A DNA stretch of 64,000 nucleotides, taken from assembly GCF_048569485.1 (NCBI RefSeq), contig NC_134364.1, positions 130,363,089 through 130,427,088 on the forward strand, in the 5' to 3' direction. Shown in pieces: positions 38,101 to 50,796 of the stretch. The stretch is from Anomaloglossus baeobatrachus (taxonomy: Eukaryota > Chordata > Amphibia > Anura > Aromobatidae). The notes beneath the pieces are model-generated. The model did no database searches. It was not told the DNA's origin and saw only the letters and a program-made list of their open reading frames with translations. Positions within the stretch are counted from its first letter, which is position 1; every line of letters starts with the position of its first letter. The translations under genes and the position numbers were made by a program.

Positions 38101-40065
38101 GTGGATTTTGGTCCATTCTTCCGCACACACTCCTCACATCCTGTATGGAGACACTAGTCGCCTGCATTGCTCAGGTGGATTTTGGCCCATTCTTCCGCAC
38201 ACACTCCTCACATCCTGTATGGAGACACTAGTCACCTGCATTGCTCAGGTGGATTTTGGCCCATTCTTCCACACACACACTCCTCACATCCTGTATGGAG
38301 ACACTAGTCCCTGCATTGCTCAGGTGGATTTTGGCCCATTCTTCCGCACACACTCCTCACATCCTGTATGGAGACACTAGTCCCTGCATTGCTCAGGTGG
38401 ATTTTGGTCCAGTCTTCCGCACACACTCCTCACATCCTGTATGGAGACACTAGTCGCCTGCATTGCTCAGGTGGATTTTGGACCATTCTTCCGCACACAC
38501 TCCTCACATCCTGTATGGACACACTAGTCACCTGCATTGCTCAGGTGGATTTTGGACCATTCTTCTGCACACACTCCTCACATCCTGTATGGAGACACTA
38601 GTCGCCTGCATTGCTCAGGTGGATTTTGGCCCATTCTTCTGCACACACCCCTCACATCCTGTATGGAGACACTAGTCACCTGCATTGCTCAGGTGGATTT
38701 TGGCCCATTCTTCTGCACACACTCCTCACATCCTGTATGGAGACACTAGTCCCTGCATTGCTCAGGTGGATTTTGGCCCATTCTTCCGCACACACTCCTC
38801 ACATCCTGTATGGAGACACTAGTCGCCTGCATTGCTCAGGTGGATTTTGGCCCATTCTTCCGCACACACTCCTCACATCCTGTATGGAGACACTAGTCGC
38901 CTGCATTGCTCAGGTGGATTTTGGCCCATTCTTCCGCACACACTCCTCACATCCTGTATGGAGACACTAGTCGCCTGCATTGCTCAGGTGGATTTTGGAC
39001 CATTCTTCCGCACACAATCCTCACATCCGGTATGGAGACACTAGTCGCCTGCATTGCTCAGGTGGATTTTGGTCCATTCTTCCGCACACACTCCTCACAT
39101 CCTGTATGGAGACACTAGTCGCCTGCATTGCTCAGGTGGATTTTGGCCCATTCTTCCACACACACTCCTCACATCCTGTATGGAGACACTAGTCGCCTGC
39201 ATTGCTCAGGTGGATTTTGGTCCATTCTTCCGCACACACTCCTCACATCCTGTATGGAGGCACTAGTCACCTGCATTGCTCAGGTGGATTTTGGCCATTC
39301 TTCCACACACACTCCTCACATCCTGTATGGAGACACTAGTCACCTGCATTGCTCAGGTGGGATTTGGCCCATTCTTCCACACACACTCCTCACATCCTGT
39401 ATGGAGACACTAGTCGCCTGCATTGCTCAGGTGGATTTTGGTCCATTCTTCCGCACACACTCCTCACATCCTGTATGGAGACACTAGTCACCTGCATTGC
39501 TCAGGTGGATTTTGGCCCATTCTTCCGCACACACTCCTCACATCCTGTATGGAGACACTAGTCGCCTGCATTGCTCAGGTGGATTTTGACCCATTCTTAC
39601 ACACACACTCCTCACATCTTGTATGGAGACACTAGTCGCCTGCATTGCTCAGGTGGATTTTGGTCCATTCTTCCGCACACACTCCTCACATCCTGTATGG
39701 AGACACTAGTCGCCTGCATTGCTCAGGTGGATTTTGACCCATTCTTACACACACACTCCTCACATCTTGTATGGAGACACTAGTCGCCTGCATTGCTCAG
39801 GTGGATTTTGGTCCATTCTTCCGCACACACTCCTCACATCCTGTATGGAGACACTAGTCACCTGCATTGCTCAGGTGGATTTTGGCCCATTCTTCCGCAC
39901 ACACTCCTCACATCCTGTATGGAGACACTAGTCGCCTGCATTGCTCAGGTGGATTTTGACCCATTCTTACACACACACTCCTCACATCTTGTATGGAGAC
40001 ACTAGTCACCTGCATTGCTCAGGTGGATTTTGGGCCATTCTTCCGCACACACTCCTCACATCCTG
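35103..40065. repeat. 74-bp minisatellite derived from transposase C-terminal DNA
   Basis: About 67 units of 74 bp: CTGCATTGCTCAGGTGGATT, TTGGCCCATTCTTCCGCACA, CACTCCTCACATCCTGTATG, GAGACACTAGTCGC. The first and last units merge seamlessly with flanking Tc1 sequence, so the repeat is an amplified piece of the transposon. Higher-order copies exist: the block at about 37350-38240 recurs at about 38238-39130 with an offset near 887 bp (12 units). Small open frames of 70 codons repeat every 74 bp and are artefacts. Confidence 0.94.
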
Positions 40066-40529
40066 CAGGTCCCGGCTTTTCTATGACCTCGGAGCTTTAG
40101 TTCCTTCCATATTTTCTGTTGTATTCAGCTCCGGTGATCGGCTTGGCCATTCTAGCGGATTTATTTTCTTTCCTTGGCCGTGTGTTTGGAATCTTTGTCT
40201 GGTGAAATCTCCATCCTCGTTTCATCTTCATCCTGGTAGATGGCAGCAGGTTTTTATCTGTCTATACATTATTGTATTCATAGGATGTTTCCAAGTGCTG
40301 TCTGCTGAAAAACTGCCGCTCACCATGATGACCTCACCTTCACTGTTCTTGGGGTTTTGCCTTTTGGCCTCCAAACATTAGTGTGTATTATGGCCTCCAA
40401 AGTTCTGATCACATCTGACCAGACTCTATTCTCCCAGCATTTCACAGACTTGTCTGAATGTTGTTGAGCAAACTTTTAAATGCCCTTGAGTCTGCTTTTT
40501 ATTAAGCAATGAAATCTTGCGTGATGAGC

Positions 40530-43500
40530 GTGCGTACAGGAGCGCGTGCGTACAGGAGCGCGTGCGTACAGGAGCGCGTGCGTACAGGAGCGCGTGCGTA
40601 CAGGAGCGCGTGCGTACAGGAGCGCGTGCGTACAGGAGCGCGTGCGTACAGGAGCGCGTGCGTACAGGAGCGCGTGCATACAGGAGCGCGTGCATACAGG
40701 AGCGCGTGCATACAGGAGCGCGTGCATACAGGAGCGCGTGCATACAGACCATGGAGGAGAAGCGTGCATACAGGAGCGTGCATACAGGAGCGTGCATACA
40801 GGAGATGGAGGAGGAGCGTGCATACAGGAGATGGAGGAGGAGCGTGCATACAGGAGATGGAGGAGGAGCGTGCATACAGGAGATGGAGGAGGAGCGTGCA
40901 TACAGGAGATGGAGGAGGAGCGTGCATACAGGAGATGGAGGAGGAGCGTGCATACAGGCCATGGAGGAGGAGCGTGCATACAGGCCATGGAGGAGGAGCG
41001 TGCATACAGGCCATGGAGGAGGAGCGTGCATACAGGCCATGGAGGAGGAGCGTGCATACAGGCCATGGAGGAGGAGCGTGCATACAGGCCATGGAGGAGG
41101 AGCGTGCATACAGGCCATGGAGGAGGAGCGTGCATACAGGCCATGGAGGAGGAGCGTGCATACAGGCCATGGAGGAGGAGCGTGCATACAGGCCATGGAG
41201 GAGCAGCGTGCATACAGGCCATGGAGGAGCAGCGTGCATACAGGCCATGGAGGAGGAGCGTGCATACAGGCCATGGAGGAGGAGTGCATACAGGACCGTG
41301 CATACAGGCCATGGAGGAGGAGTGCATACAGGACCGTGCATACAGGCCATGGAGGAGGAGCGCATACAGGAGCGCGTGCATACAGGCCATGGAGGAGGAG
41401 CGCATACAGGAGCGTGCATGGAGGAGGAGTGCATACAGGAGCGTGCATACAGGAGCGTGCATACAGGAGCGTGCATACAGGCCATGGAGGAGGAGTGCAT
41501 ACAGGAGCGCGTGCATACAGGCCATGGAGGAGGAGTGCATACAGGACCGTGCATACAGGACCGTGCATACAGGCCATGGAGGCGTGCATACAGGAATGGA
41601 GGAGGAGCGTGCATACAGGAGCGTGCATATAGGTATGGAGGAGGAGCGTGCATACAGGCATGGAGGAGGAGCATGCATACAGGAGCGTGCATACAGGCAT
41701 GGAGGAGGAGCGTGCATACAGGAGCGTGCATACAGGCATGGAGGAGCGCGTGCATACAGGAGTGTGCATACAGGCCATGGAGGAGAAGCGTGCATACAGG
41801 AGCGTGCATACAGGAGCGTGCATACAGGAGATGCGTGCATACAGGAGATGGAGGAGGAGCGTGCATACAGGCGATGGAGGAGGAGCGTGCATACAGGCGA
41901 TGGAGGAGGAGCGTGCATACAGGCGATGGAGGAGGAGCGTGCATACAGGCGATGGAGGAGGAGCGTGCATACAGGCCATGGAGGAGGAGTGTGCATACAG
42001 GCCATGGAGGAGGAGCGTGCATACAGGCCATGGAGGAGGAGCGTGCATACAGGCCATGGAGGAGGAGCGTGCATACAGGCCATGGAGGAGGAGTGCATAC
42101 AGGACCGTGCATACAGGCCATGGAGGAGGAGCGCATACAGGAGCGCGTGCATACAGGCCATGGAGGAGGAGTGCATACAGGACCGTGCATACAGGACCGT
42201 GCATACAGGCCATGGAGGCGTGCATACAGGAACGTGCATACAGGCATGGAGGAGGAGCGTGCATACAGGAATGGAGGAGGAGCGTGCATACAGGAGCGTG
42301 CATATAGGTATGGAGGAGGAGCGTGCATACAGGCATGGAGGAGGAGCATGCATACAGGAGCGTGCATACAGGCATGAAGGAGGAGCATGCATACAGGAGC
42401 GTGCATACAGGCATGGAGGAGGAGCGTGCATACAGGAGCGTGCATACAGGCATGGAGGAGGAGCGTGCATACAGGAGCGTGCATACAGGCCATGGAGGAG
42501 GAGCGTGCATACAGGCCATGGAGGAGGAGCGTGCATACAGGCCATGGAGGAGGAGCGTGCATACAGGCCATGGAGGAGGAGCGTGCATACAGGCCATGGA
42601 GGAGGAGCGTGCATACAGGCCATGGAGGAGGAGCGTGCATACAGGCCATGGAGGAGGAGCGTGCATACAGGACTGTGCATACAGGCCATGGAGGAGGAGT
42701 GCATACAGGACCGTGCATACAGGCCATGGAGGAGGAGCGCATACAGGACCGTGCATACAGGCCATGGAGGAGGAGCGCATACAGGAGCGCGTGCATACAG
42801 GCCATGGAGGAGGAGTGCATACAGGAGCATGCATGGAGGAGGAGTGCATACAGGAGCGTGCATACAGGCCATGGAGGAGGAGTGCATACAGGAGCGCGTG
42901 CATACAGGCCATGGAGGAGGAGTGCATACAGGACCGTGCATACAGGGACCGTGCATACAGGCCATGGAGGCGTGCATACAGGAACGTGCATACAGGCATG
43001 GAGGAGGAGCGTGCATACAGGAATGGAGGAGGAGCGTGCATACAGGAGCGTGCATATAGGTATGGAGGAGGAGCGTGCATACAGGCATGGAGGAGGAGCA
43101 TGCATACAGGAGCGTGCATACAGGCATGGAGGAGGAGCGTGCATACAGGAGCGTGCATACAGGCATGGAGGAGGAGCGTGCATACAGGCATGGAGGAGGA
43201 GCGTGCATACAGGCATGGAGGAGGAGCGTGCATACAGGAGCGTGCATACAGGCCATGGAGGAGGAGCGTGCATACAGGCCATGGAGGAGGAGCGTGCATA
43301 CAGGCCATGGAGGAGGAGCGTGCATACAGGCCATGGAGGAGGAGCGTGCATACAGGCCATGGAGGAGGAGTACATACAGGCCATGGAGGAGGAGCGTGCA
43401 TACAGGCCATGGAGGAGGAGTGCATACAGGAGCGCGTGCATACAGGCCATGGAGGAGGAGCGTGCATACAGGAGCGTGCATACAGGCATGGAGGAGGAGC

Positions 43501-46490
43501 GTGCATACAGGCATGGAGGAGGAGCGTGCATACAGGCCATGGAGGAGGAGCGTGCATACAGGCCATGGAGGAGGAGCGTGCATACAGGCCATGGAGGAGG
43601 AGCGTGCATACAGGCCATGGAGGAGGAGCGTGCATACAGGCCATGGAGGAGGAGCGCGTGCATACAGGCCATGGAGGAGGAGTGCACACAGAAGCGTGCA
43701 TACAGGCATGGAGGAGAGGCGTGCATACAGGAGCGTGCATACAGGATCATGCATACAGGACCGTGCATACAGGAAAGTGCATACAGGCCAAGGAGGCGTG
43801 CATACAGGAGCGTGCATACAGGCATGGAGGATGAGCGTGCATACAGGCCATGGAGGAGGAGCGTGCATACAGGCCATGGAGGAGGAGTACATACAGGCCA
43901 TGGAGGAGGAGTGCATACAGGAGCGCGTGCATACAGGCCATGGAGGAGGAGCGTGCATACAGGAGCGTGCATACAGGCATGGAGGAGGAGCGTGCATACA
44001 GGCATGGAGGAGGAGCGTGCATACAGGCATGGAGGAGGAGCGTGCATACAGGCCATGGAGGAGGAGTGCATACATGCCATGGAGGAGTAGTGCATACAGG
44101 ACCGTGCATACAGGCCATGGAGGAGGAGCGTGCATACAGGCCATGGAGGAGGAGCGTGCATACAGGCCATGGAGGAGGAGCGTGCATACAGGCCATGGAG
44201 GAGGAGCGTGCATACAGGCCATGGAGGAGGAGCGTGCATACAGGCCATGGAGGAGGAGCGTGCATACAGGCCATGGAGGAGGAGCGTGCATACAGGCCAT
44301 GGAGGAGGAGCGCGTGCATACAGGCCATGGAGGAGGAGTGCACACAGAAGCGTGCATACAGGCATGGAGGAGAGGCGTGCATACAGGAGCGTGCATACAG
44401 GCATGGAGGAGGACCCGTGCATACAGGATCATGCATACAGGCCAAGGAGGCGTGCATACAGGAGCGTGCATACAGGCATGGAGGAGGAGCGTGCATACAG
44501 GCCATGGAGGAGGAGCGTGCATACAGGCCATGGAGGAGGAGCGTGCATACAGGACTGTGCATACAGGCCATGGAGGAGGAGTGCATACAGGACCGTGCAT
44601 ACAGGCCATGGAGGAGGAGCGCATACAGGACCGTGCATACAGGCCATGGAGGAGGAGCGCATACAGGAGCGCGTGCATACAGGCCATGGAGGAGGAGTGC
44701 ATACAGGAGCATGCATGGAGGAGGAGTGCATACAGGAGCGTGCATACAGGCCATGGAGGAGGAGTGCATACAGGAGCGCGTGCATACAGGCCATGGAGGA
44801 GGAGCGTGCATACAGGCCATGGAGGAGGAGCGTGCATACAGGCCATGGAGGAGGAGCGTGCATACAGGCCATGGAGGAGGAGCGTGCATACAGGAGCGTG
44901 CATACAGGCATGGAGGAGGAGCGTGCATACAGGCATGGAGGAGGAGCGTGCATACAGGCATGGAGGAGGAGCGTGCATACAGGCATGGAGGAGGAGCGTG
45001 CATACAGGCCATGGAGGAGGAGCGTGCATACAGGTGCGTGCATACAGGAGCGTGCATACAGGCCATGGAGGCGTGCATACAGGAACTTGCATACAGGAGC
45101 GTGCATACAGGCATGGAGGAGGAGTGCATACAGGCCATGGAGGAGGAGCGTGCATACAGGAGCGTGCATACAGAAATGGAGGAGGAGCGTGCATACAGGA
45201 GCATGCATACTGGCCATGGAGGAGGAGCGTGCATACAGGCCATGGAGGAGGAGCGTGCATACAGGAGCGTGCATACAGGCATGGAGGAGGAGCGTGCATA
45301 CAGGAGCGTGCATACAGGCCATGGAGGAGGAGCGTGCATACAGGCCATGGAGGAGGAGCGTGCATACAGGCCATGGAGGAGGAGCGTGCATACAGGCTAT
45401 GGAGGAGGAGTGCATACAGGACCGTGCATACAGGCCATGGAGTCGTGCATACAGGACCGTGCATACAGGCCATGGAGTCGTGCATACAGGAGCGTGCATA
45501 CAGGCATGGAGGAGGAGCGTGCATACAGGCATGGAGGAGGAGCGTGCATACAGGCATGGAGGAGGAGCGTGCATACAGGCATGGAGGAGGAGCGTGCATA
45601 CAGGCATGGAGGAGGAGCGTGCATATAGGCCATGGAGGAGGAGCGTGCATACAGGCCATGGAGGAGGAGTGCATACAGGCCATGGAGGAGGAGCGTGCAT
45701 ACAGGCCATGGAGGAGGAGTGCATACAGGAGTGCGTGCATACAGGCCATGGAGGAGGAGCGTGCATACAGGCCATGGAGGAGGAGCGTGCATACAGGAGC
45801 GTGCATACAGGCCTTGGAGGCGTGCATACAGGAGCGTGCATACAGGCATGGAGGAGGACCGTGCATACAGGACCCTGCATACAGGACCGTGCATACAGGC
45901 CATGGAGGCGTGCATACAGGAGCGTGCATACAGGCATGGAGGAGGAGTGTGCATACAGGAGCGTGCATACAGGCCATGGAGGAGGAGCGTGCATACAGGA
46001 GCGTGCATACAGGCATGGAGGAGGAGCGTGCATACAGGAGCGTGCATACAGGAGCGTGCATACAGGCATGGAGGAGGAGTGTGCATACAGGAGCGTGCAT
46101 ACAGGCCATGGAGGAGGAGCGTGCATACAGGAGCGTGCATACAGGCATGGAGGAGGAGCGTGCATACAGGAGCGTGCATACAGGAACGTGCATACAGGCA
46201 TGGAGGAGGAGCGTGCATACAGGAGCGTGCATACAGGCCATGGAGGAGGAGCGTGCATACAGGAGCGTGCATACAGGCATGGAGGAGGAGCGTGCATACA
46301 GGAGCGTGCATACAGGCCATGGAGGAGGAGCGTGCATACAGGAGCGTGCATACAGGCATGGAGGAGGAGCGTGCATACAGGAGCGTGCATACAGGCCATG
46401 GAGGAGGAGCGTGCATACAGGAGCGTGCATACAGGCCATGGAGGAGGAGCGTGCATACAGGAGCGTGCATACAGGCATGGAGGAGGAGTG
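40530..46490. repeat. modular 14-27-bp VNTR derived from transposase DNA
   Basis: The first 200 bp are 16-bp units (GAGCGCGTGCGTACAG). The rest mixes short modules GAGCGTGCATACAG (14 bp) with long ones adding GCCATGGAGGAG, GCATGGAGGAG, GAGATGGAGGAG or ACC (25-27 bp in all). In the Tc1 family the same place reads as the complement of the codons for HGLYARS, and the - strand frames show HGLYARS repeatedly. Kilobase-long blocks of the same module order recur (for example about 42480-43030 and 44490-44800). Frames up to 2,000 codons are open on both strands, with no protein meaning. Confidence 0.92.
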
Positions 46491-46730
46491 CAGTACTTAC
46501 TTTCTGTGAAGCAGTTGGATGTGCTTAGTCTTTGGCCCTTGTTTCGCTCCCTGTGTGAATCTTGCGGGGAGCCCCTGGTCATGGCCGGTTTATGGTGAAT
46601 ATGGACCTGACGTCGCTCACTGGAGCCTTCAGGAGTTTAGAGATTCTCCTGTCACCGCTGCCATCAGCAGAATATACAACAATGGGGTTGTGAAGATCTT
46701 GACACGGCGCACTGTTTTGGCCTTGATGAC

Positions 46731-46859
46731 GGATGACCTGCCCAATATGTCATGGCGATCGCGGGGGTTCAGGCGCTGTACCCCCACAATCACCGCCAGG
46801 TCTCCGGCTGATGTTGTAGCCGATCCCTGGCTCTCACTGACAGACGTATTACCCAGCAG
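46731..46859. other. unique spacer
   Basis: Sequence after the transposon loses its match to the Tc1 5' end. Nothing recognised. Confidence 0.4.
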
Positions 46860-47294
46860 CTTAACCCCCTAAATACTGCAGTCAATCCTGATCGCAGCAT
46901 TTAGGTGGCAGGGAACGGATCGTGTTCCTCTCCCAAGTGATAGGGTCCCCGTGACTGCATTACAGGGACATTATCTATGCCGTGTTATCCCTGGTTCATC
47001 ATCCTGATGACCCCGGGTCACCCTGCTACAGAGAGCCTCACACACCATGGTGGATACATGGTGTGCAAAGCAGAGGGTCAGTGCAGCCCTGACAGATGTA
47101 ATCCACTGCAGGGATCCAGCAAGGCAGTGGATTATATCAGTGATCAGACTGATAAGTAAAAACATTTTTTTGTAAAAATAGAAAAAAAAAATAAATTATT
47201 TCAACATATAGTAAGTAAATTTATGTGAAAAAAATAAAATACACATTTGTTATCGCCGCCTCTAACAACCCGATCTATAAAACACACTGGTTAA
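46860..47294. mobile_element. interspersed repeat of unresolved class, left part
   Basis: Starts with AACCCCCTAAATACTGCAGT and runs through GCATTTAGGTGGCAGGGAACG, ATCAGTGATCAGACTGATAA, an A-rich stretch and TTATCGCCGCCTCTAACAAC. I recognise this as a dispersed family common in frog genomes. Its continuation (AAAGTGGAATAAAACACAAT) is found at about 48690-48945, so later insertions have split it. The class is not certain. Confidence 0.5.
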
Positions 47295-47298
47295 TCCT

Positions 47299-47655
47299 TA
47301 GGCCCCTTTCACACATCAGTTTTTTGCCATCAGTCACAATCCGTTTTTCAACGGATCCGACTAGCTGGGGGCTAAATAATTGGAGCATACATAGTTAAAA
47401 AAAAATCGAATCCGTCGCTGGATTCCGTCATTTAACGGCTCCTGCACCCATAGGCTTCCATTCTACCAAACGACGGATCCGGCGCTGTACGTTTTTTCAA
47501 CGTACACAAAAAATGTTACTGTAGATGTTCTCTGTCTGACGGACAAACATGTTTCAATGGATCCATCTCTAATACAAGTCTATGAGAATGAAACGGATCC
47601 AGCGGCATCAGAACCAGATCTGATTTATTTCTCATTTACTGGTATTAGCGACCAA
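47299..47655. mobile_element. Harbinger-type MITE, one end visible
   Basis: Follows TTA with GGCCCCTTTCACACATCAGT, a typical end for frog Harbinger-type MITEs, and contains several partly palindromic ACGGATCC segments. A matching right terminus is not clear; the next MITE may have inserted into or replaced it. Confidence 0.45.
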
Positions 47656-47665
47656 AATACAATTA

Positions 47666-48013
47666 GGCCATGTGTCCACGCTGCGGAAAATGCGCGGATT
47701 TTGCCGCGGATTTCTCGCGGAAAAGCCGCGGATTTTCCGACAATCTGCAGCAGCGGCACTTCCAAGCCATTTCAATGGCATTTTGGAAATGCTGTGTCCA
47801 TGCTGCGGATTTTTCCGCGGCAGATTTGCCGCGGATTTTGATCCGGAAAAATCTGCAGCATGTCAATTATTGTTGCGGATTTTGATCCGGATTTTGGCTA
47901 TAGAATGGGGAAAAAAAAAATCTGCGGCAAAAAAAAGGTGCGGATTTGCCGCGAAAGTCGCGGATTTTCATGCAGAAAAATCCGCAGCAACATTCTACCG
48001 TGGACACATAGCC
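47666..48013. mobile_element. Harbinger-type MITE with TTA target duplication
   Basis: Ends are inverted: GGCCATGTGTCCACG on the left and CGTGGACACATAGCC on the right. TTA flanks both sides (47663-47665 and 48014-48016), the TWA target preference of PIF/Harbinger elements. The body is rich in TGCGGATTTTCCGCG-type short palindromes. No coding capacity. The three-base duplication and well-matched ends make the boundaries firm; superfamily is inferred from them. Confidence 0.78.
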
Positions 48014-48054
48014 TTAGTGTTCCCAAAGCAAGAAAACGAAGTGTGACAGGGAAG

Positions 48055-48660
48055 TGGGTTAGGGTTGTGTGTCTGTGTGTGCCTGTGTGTCTGCCTGTGT
48101 GTGCGTGTGTCTGCGTGTGTCTGTGTGTCTGCCTGTGTCTGTGTGTCTGCCTGTGTCTGTGTGTCTGCCTGTGTGTGCATGTGTCTGTGTGTCTGCCTGT
48201 GTGTGCGTGTGGTTGTGTGTCTGCCTGTGTCTGTGTGTCTGCCTGTGTGTGCGTGTGTCTGTGTGTCTGCCTGTGTGTGCGTGTGTCTGTGTGTCTGCCT
48301 GTGTGTGCGTGTGTCTGTGTGTCTGCCTGTGTGTGCGTGTGTCTGTGTGTCTGCCTGTGTGTGCGTGTGTCTGTGCGTGTGTCTGTGTGTCTGCCTGTGT
48401 GTGCATGTGTCTGTGTGTCTGCCTGTGTGTGCGTGTGGTTGTGTGTCTGCCTGTGTGTGCGTGTGTCTGTGTGTCTGCCTGTGTGTGCGTGTGTCTGTGT
48501 GTCTGCCTGTGTCTGTGTGTCTGCCTGTGTGTCTGCCTGTGTGTGCATGTGTCTGCCTGTGTGTGCATGTGTCTGCCTGTGTGTGCATGTGTCTGCCTGT
48601 GTGTGCGTGTGTCTGTGTGTCTGCCTGTGTGTGCGTGTGTCTGCGTGTGTCTGGCTGGCT
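48055..48660. repeat. TG-rich minisatellite
   Basis: GTGTGTCTGCCTGTGTGTGC and GTGTGTCTGTGTGTCTGCC alternate in units of about 26-30 bp, clearly grown from a (TG)n microsatellite. All frames are open; the Cys/Val-rich and His/Thr-rich translations are artefacts. Confidence 0.93.
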
Positions 48661-48689
48661 GTCCGTCCGTCTCTTCATCATGCAGATGA

Positions 48690-48945
48690 CAAAAAAGTGG
48701 AATAAAACACAATCAAAAAGCCAACGTCGTGTCCCATAAAAAAAAAAACAAGCCGTCATCCAGCTTCATCAGCAGAAAATGCAGAATTTTTTTTTTTTGT
48801 GATAAAATTGTTTTTACGCTGTAAAGGTGGCAAAACATAAAATAAAGACATTAATCTGGTATTGCTGTAATCGGAATGACCGGAGGAATAAAGCCGCCTA
48901 ATCACTTATACCACACAGGGAATGGTGTAAAAAAGTGAATAAAGC
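48690..48945. mobile_element. interspersed repeat of unresolved class, right part
   Basis: AAAAAAGTGGAATAAAACAC, the AACAAGCCGTCATCCAGC stretch, a T run and TGCTGTAATCGGAATGACCG match what should follow the left part at 46860-47294. Together with the MITEs and TG array between them this gives a nested order: old repeat first, MITEs later, and a microsatellite expansion at the junction. Confidence 0.5.
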
Positions 48946-50796
48946 CGATTCTTCACCTGCTGTTCACCTGTTTATTCTGCTGTAAAAGATCTTCTACGGC
49001 GCGGCTCACATTTATCCTGCTCTCTACACTGAGCGCTAATGTGCCGCCCCCGTGCCAGCAGCCGCCGCATCTCAGATCCAGACCTTCTGTGGGTGGTGGC
49101 TCGAGGGTCTCCGGATCCGATGGTTTCGCGGACACGCCGAATAAAAGGTGGGACGTAGATGTACGGGCTAGCCCGTATTAAGTTCACGACGCCACCCACG
49201 ATGTGTGGTGAGGTGGGACACCACCGCTGCTGTTATGCGGCACCCGGGGAAGATATAGTGGTAGCTGGATGTTAACCCCTCCGTGGGTAGGGATGGTTGC
49301 CCTGGGACCCAGTGTCTTTGTGCAGGGTATAGCGATGGCAAGGGGGGATAATTGGTTACTCACAGTAAATGATTCACACGAGTCTTTGGTAAACCAAGGT
49401 GCTGGTGGCCGGCCGCCGCGGCCGGTTGCATTCAGGTCCCCCACCCGGGCTGGTGGTCTCTGTCCTTTTTCCTCTGCACTGACTTTGTATAAGGTGGACT
49501 TTCTAGTCTGAAACTCAGGAGTTCGCTCCCAGCTGGATGTGGCCTAAGGAGCCGTGCCCGCAGACGCTGGCCCGTGGGATCTATGGACCCTGGCAGTGAC
49601 CTCCTTCCCTGTCGGTGGGCTGTTGTCTTCTATGAGGGACTTTGGGTGGGACAGGACCTTTTGGTCCTGGCCTCAATCGGTTAGTTAACCAGGCCGCTGG
49701 TTTCCGGTCCTGGCTTTAGTGTCCGAGCACCCCCCCTTTGTGCTCCGGTTTCCGGGTCGGTTCCCCAGGTCGGTACCGGCGGGCTACAACCCTGTCCCAG
49801 TCCACCTCAGTTCCACCGAGCCATCTTCCCATCTCCTGCTGATGGAGACCACCGTCTGCCACCTAGCCAAAGGCACCAGGGCTCCTACCCTGGCACCGTT
49901 CAACTTGAACTTCCTCTGCTGGAGCTACACCTAGCTCCAACCCACACTCCTCTCAACTCGAACTACAAACTTATCTAACTGCTTGTTTTCCCGCCCCGGG
50001 CTGTCTAGATCCCTGGGTGGGCGTGTCCAACCGCCTGGTCCCGCCCACTGGTGTGTCTATCTTTCCCTAAGGGGGGGTGACTAGGGTTTCTGGTTTGCTG
50101 TGTGTTTCCTAGTGAGGGAAGGTGTTCTGCAGGGGCCTATTTGTGACTACCTGGTTTTGCCAGGGCGTCACATTCCCCCTTGGTTTAATACAGACCGTCC
50201 GCGGGCTGTCCGACCACCAACATTTATTGAATAGGAACTGAAAAAGATGAAAAAAGGGTAAAACACAATTACAAGTATACTAACATATTTACATCAAAGC
50301 ATATTTGGTTTCTTCCCTTACGGGAGGCACTTTTCTTAAACGTTGCACATTAAAACCGGGACGGGACAGACCGGGTCCTTCTCACCTCACCCCCACCCAA
50401 AACAACCTGCCCCCTGGTGCCACCGCTAAGCAGTGGTGCGCACCCCTTGCCCAAGTCCAGGACAGGTCCGGGTGTTGCCCGTACGGGCCGGGTAAAAAGT
50501 TCCTTACTCGGCAGTCCTTTTTCAAGGGCCCCACGTCCAGGGGACCCCTGACCCGGAGGGTAGTCACCGGTTTTGCTGCTGACAGGGCCTCGGCCGACTC
50601 TACCGCAGGCCCATCCTCCAATCAGCCTCTCCAGAGACTGCGGCAGGTGAGAAGGTTGGTCAGGGACTATTTACAAGACCCAATAGTTTATGGGTTGGCC
50701 TGCCAGTTCACGGCCATGGTCCTTTTTAAAACATTTTTAACAGACTAACGGATAACAGTCCCAATGGAGACTTTGCAGGGGGGTAGCTGGGAACCA

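Larger units (their letters stand above)
34895..46730 (-). mobile_element. Tc1/mariner transposon inflated by two internal arrays
   Basis: Unique pieces between arrays line up in order, on the - strand, with one Tc1-like DD34E transposase family that I recognise. At 46560-46730: the N-terminal helix-turn-helix region (reverse of GGCCGGTTTATGGTGAA, and LeuAsnVal-type residues). Near 40480-40540: the segment after HGLYARS (SRKISLLNKKQ). At 40380-40450: the first-Asp region (WENRVWSD). At 40060-40260: NPIE-region to KRGW, in reverse. At 35085-35160: the C-terminal block (EEWAKIHLSNAGD-like, SPYRRR). At 34895-35060: the 3' noncoding end. Two of these segments have grown into arrays (35103-40065 and 40530-46490), stretching about 1.3 kb to 11.8 kb. 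Many frame changes; no functional transposase. Both outermost TIRs are unrecognisable, and the 5' side stops near 46730. Confidence 0.82.

Noticed and set aside
40426-46598. Cys/His/Pro-rich frames of up to 2,000 codons (LLHGLYARSS repeats)
   Set aside because: They are translations of a VNTR grown from transposase DNA; overlapping frames on both strands are equally open.
48059-48759. Cys/Val-rich or Thr/His-rich secreted-looking proteins
   Set aside because: They are products of the TG-rich microsatellite in different frames.
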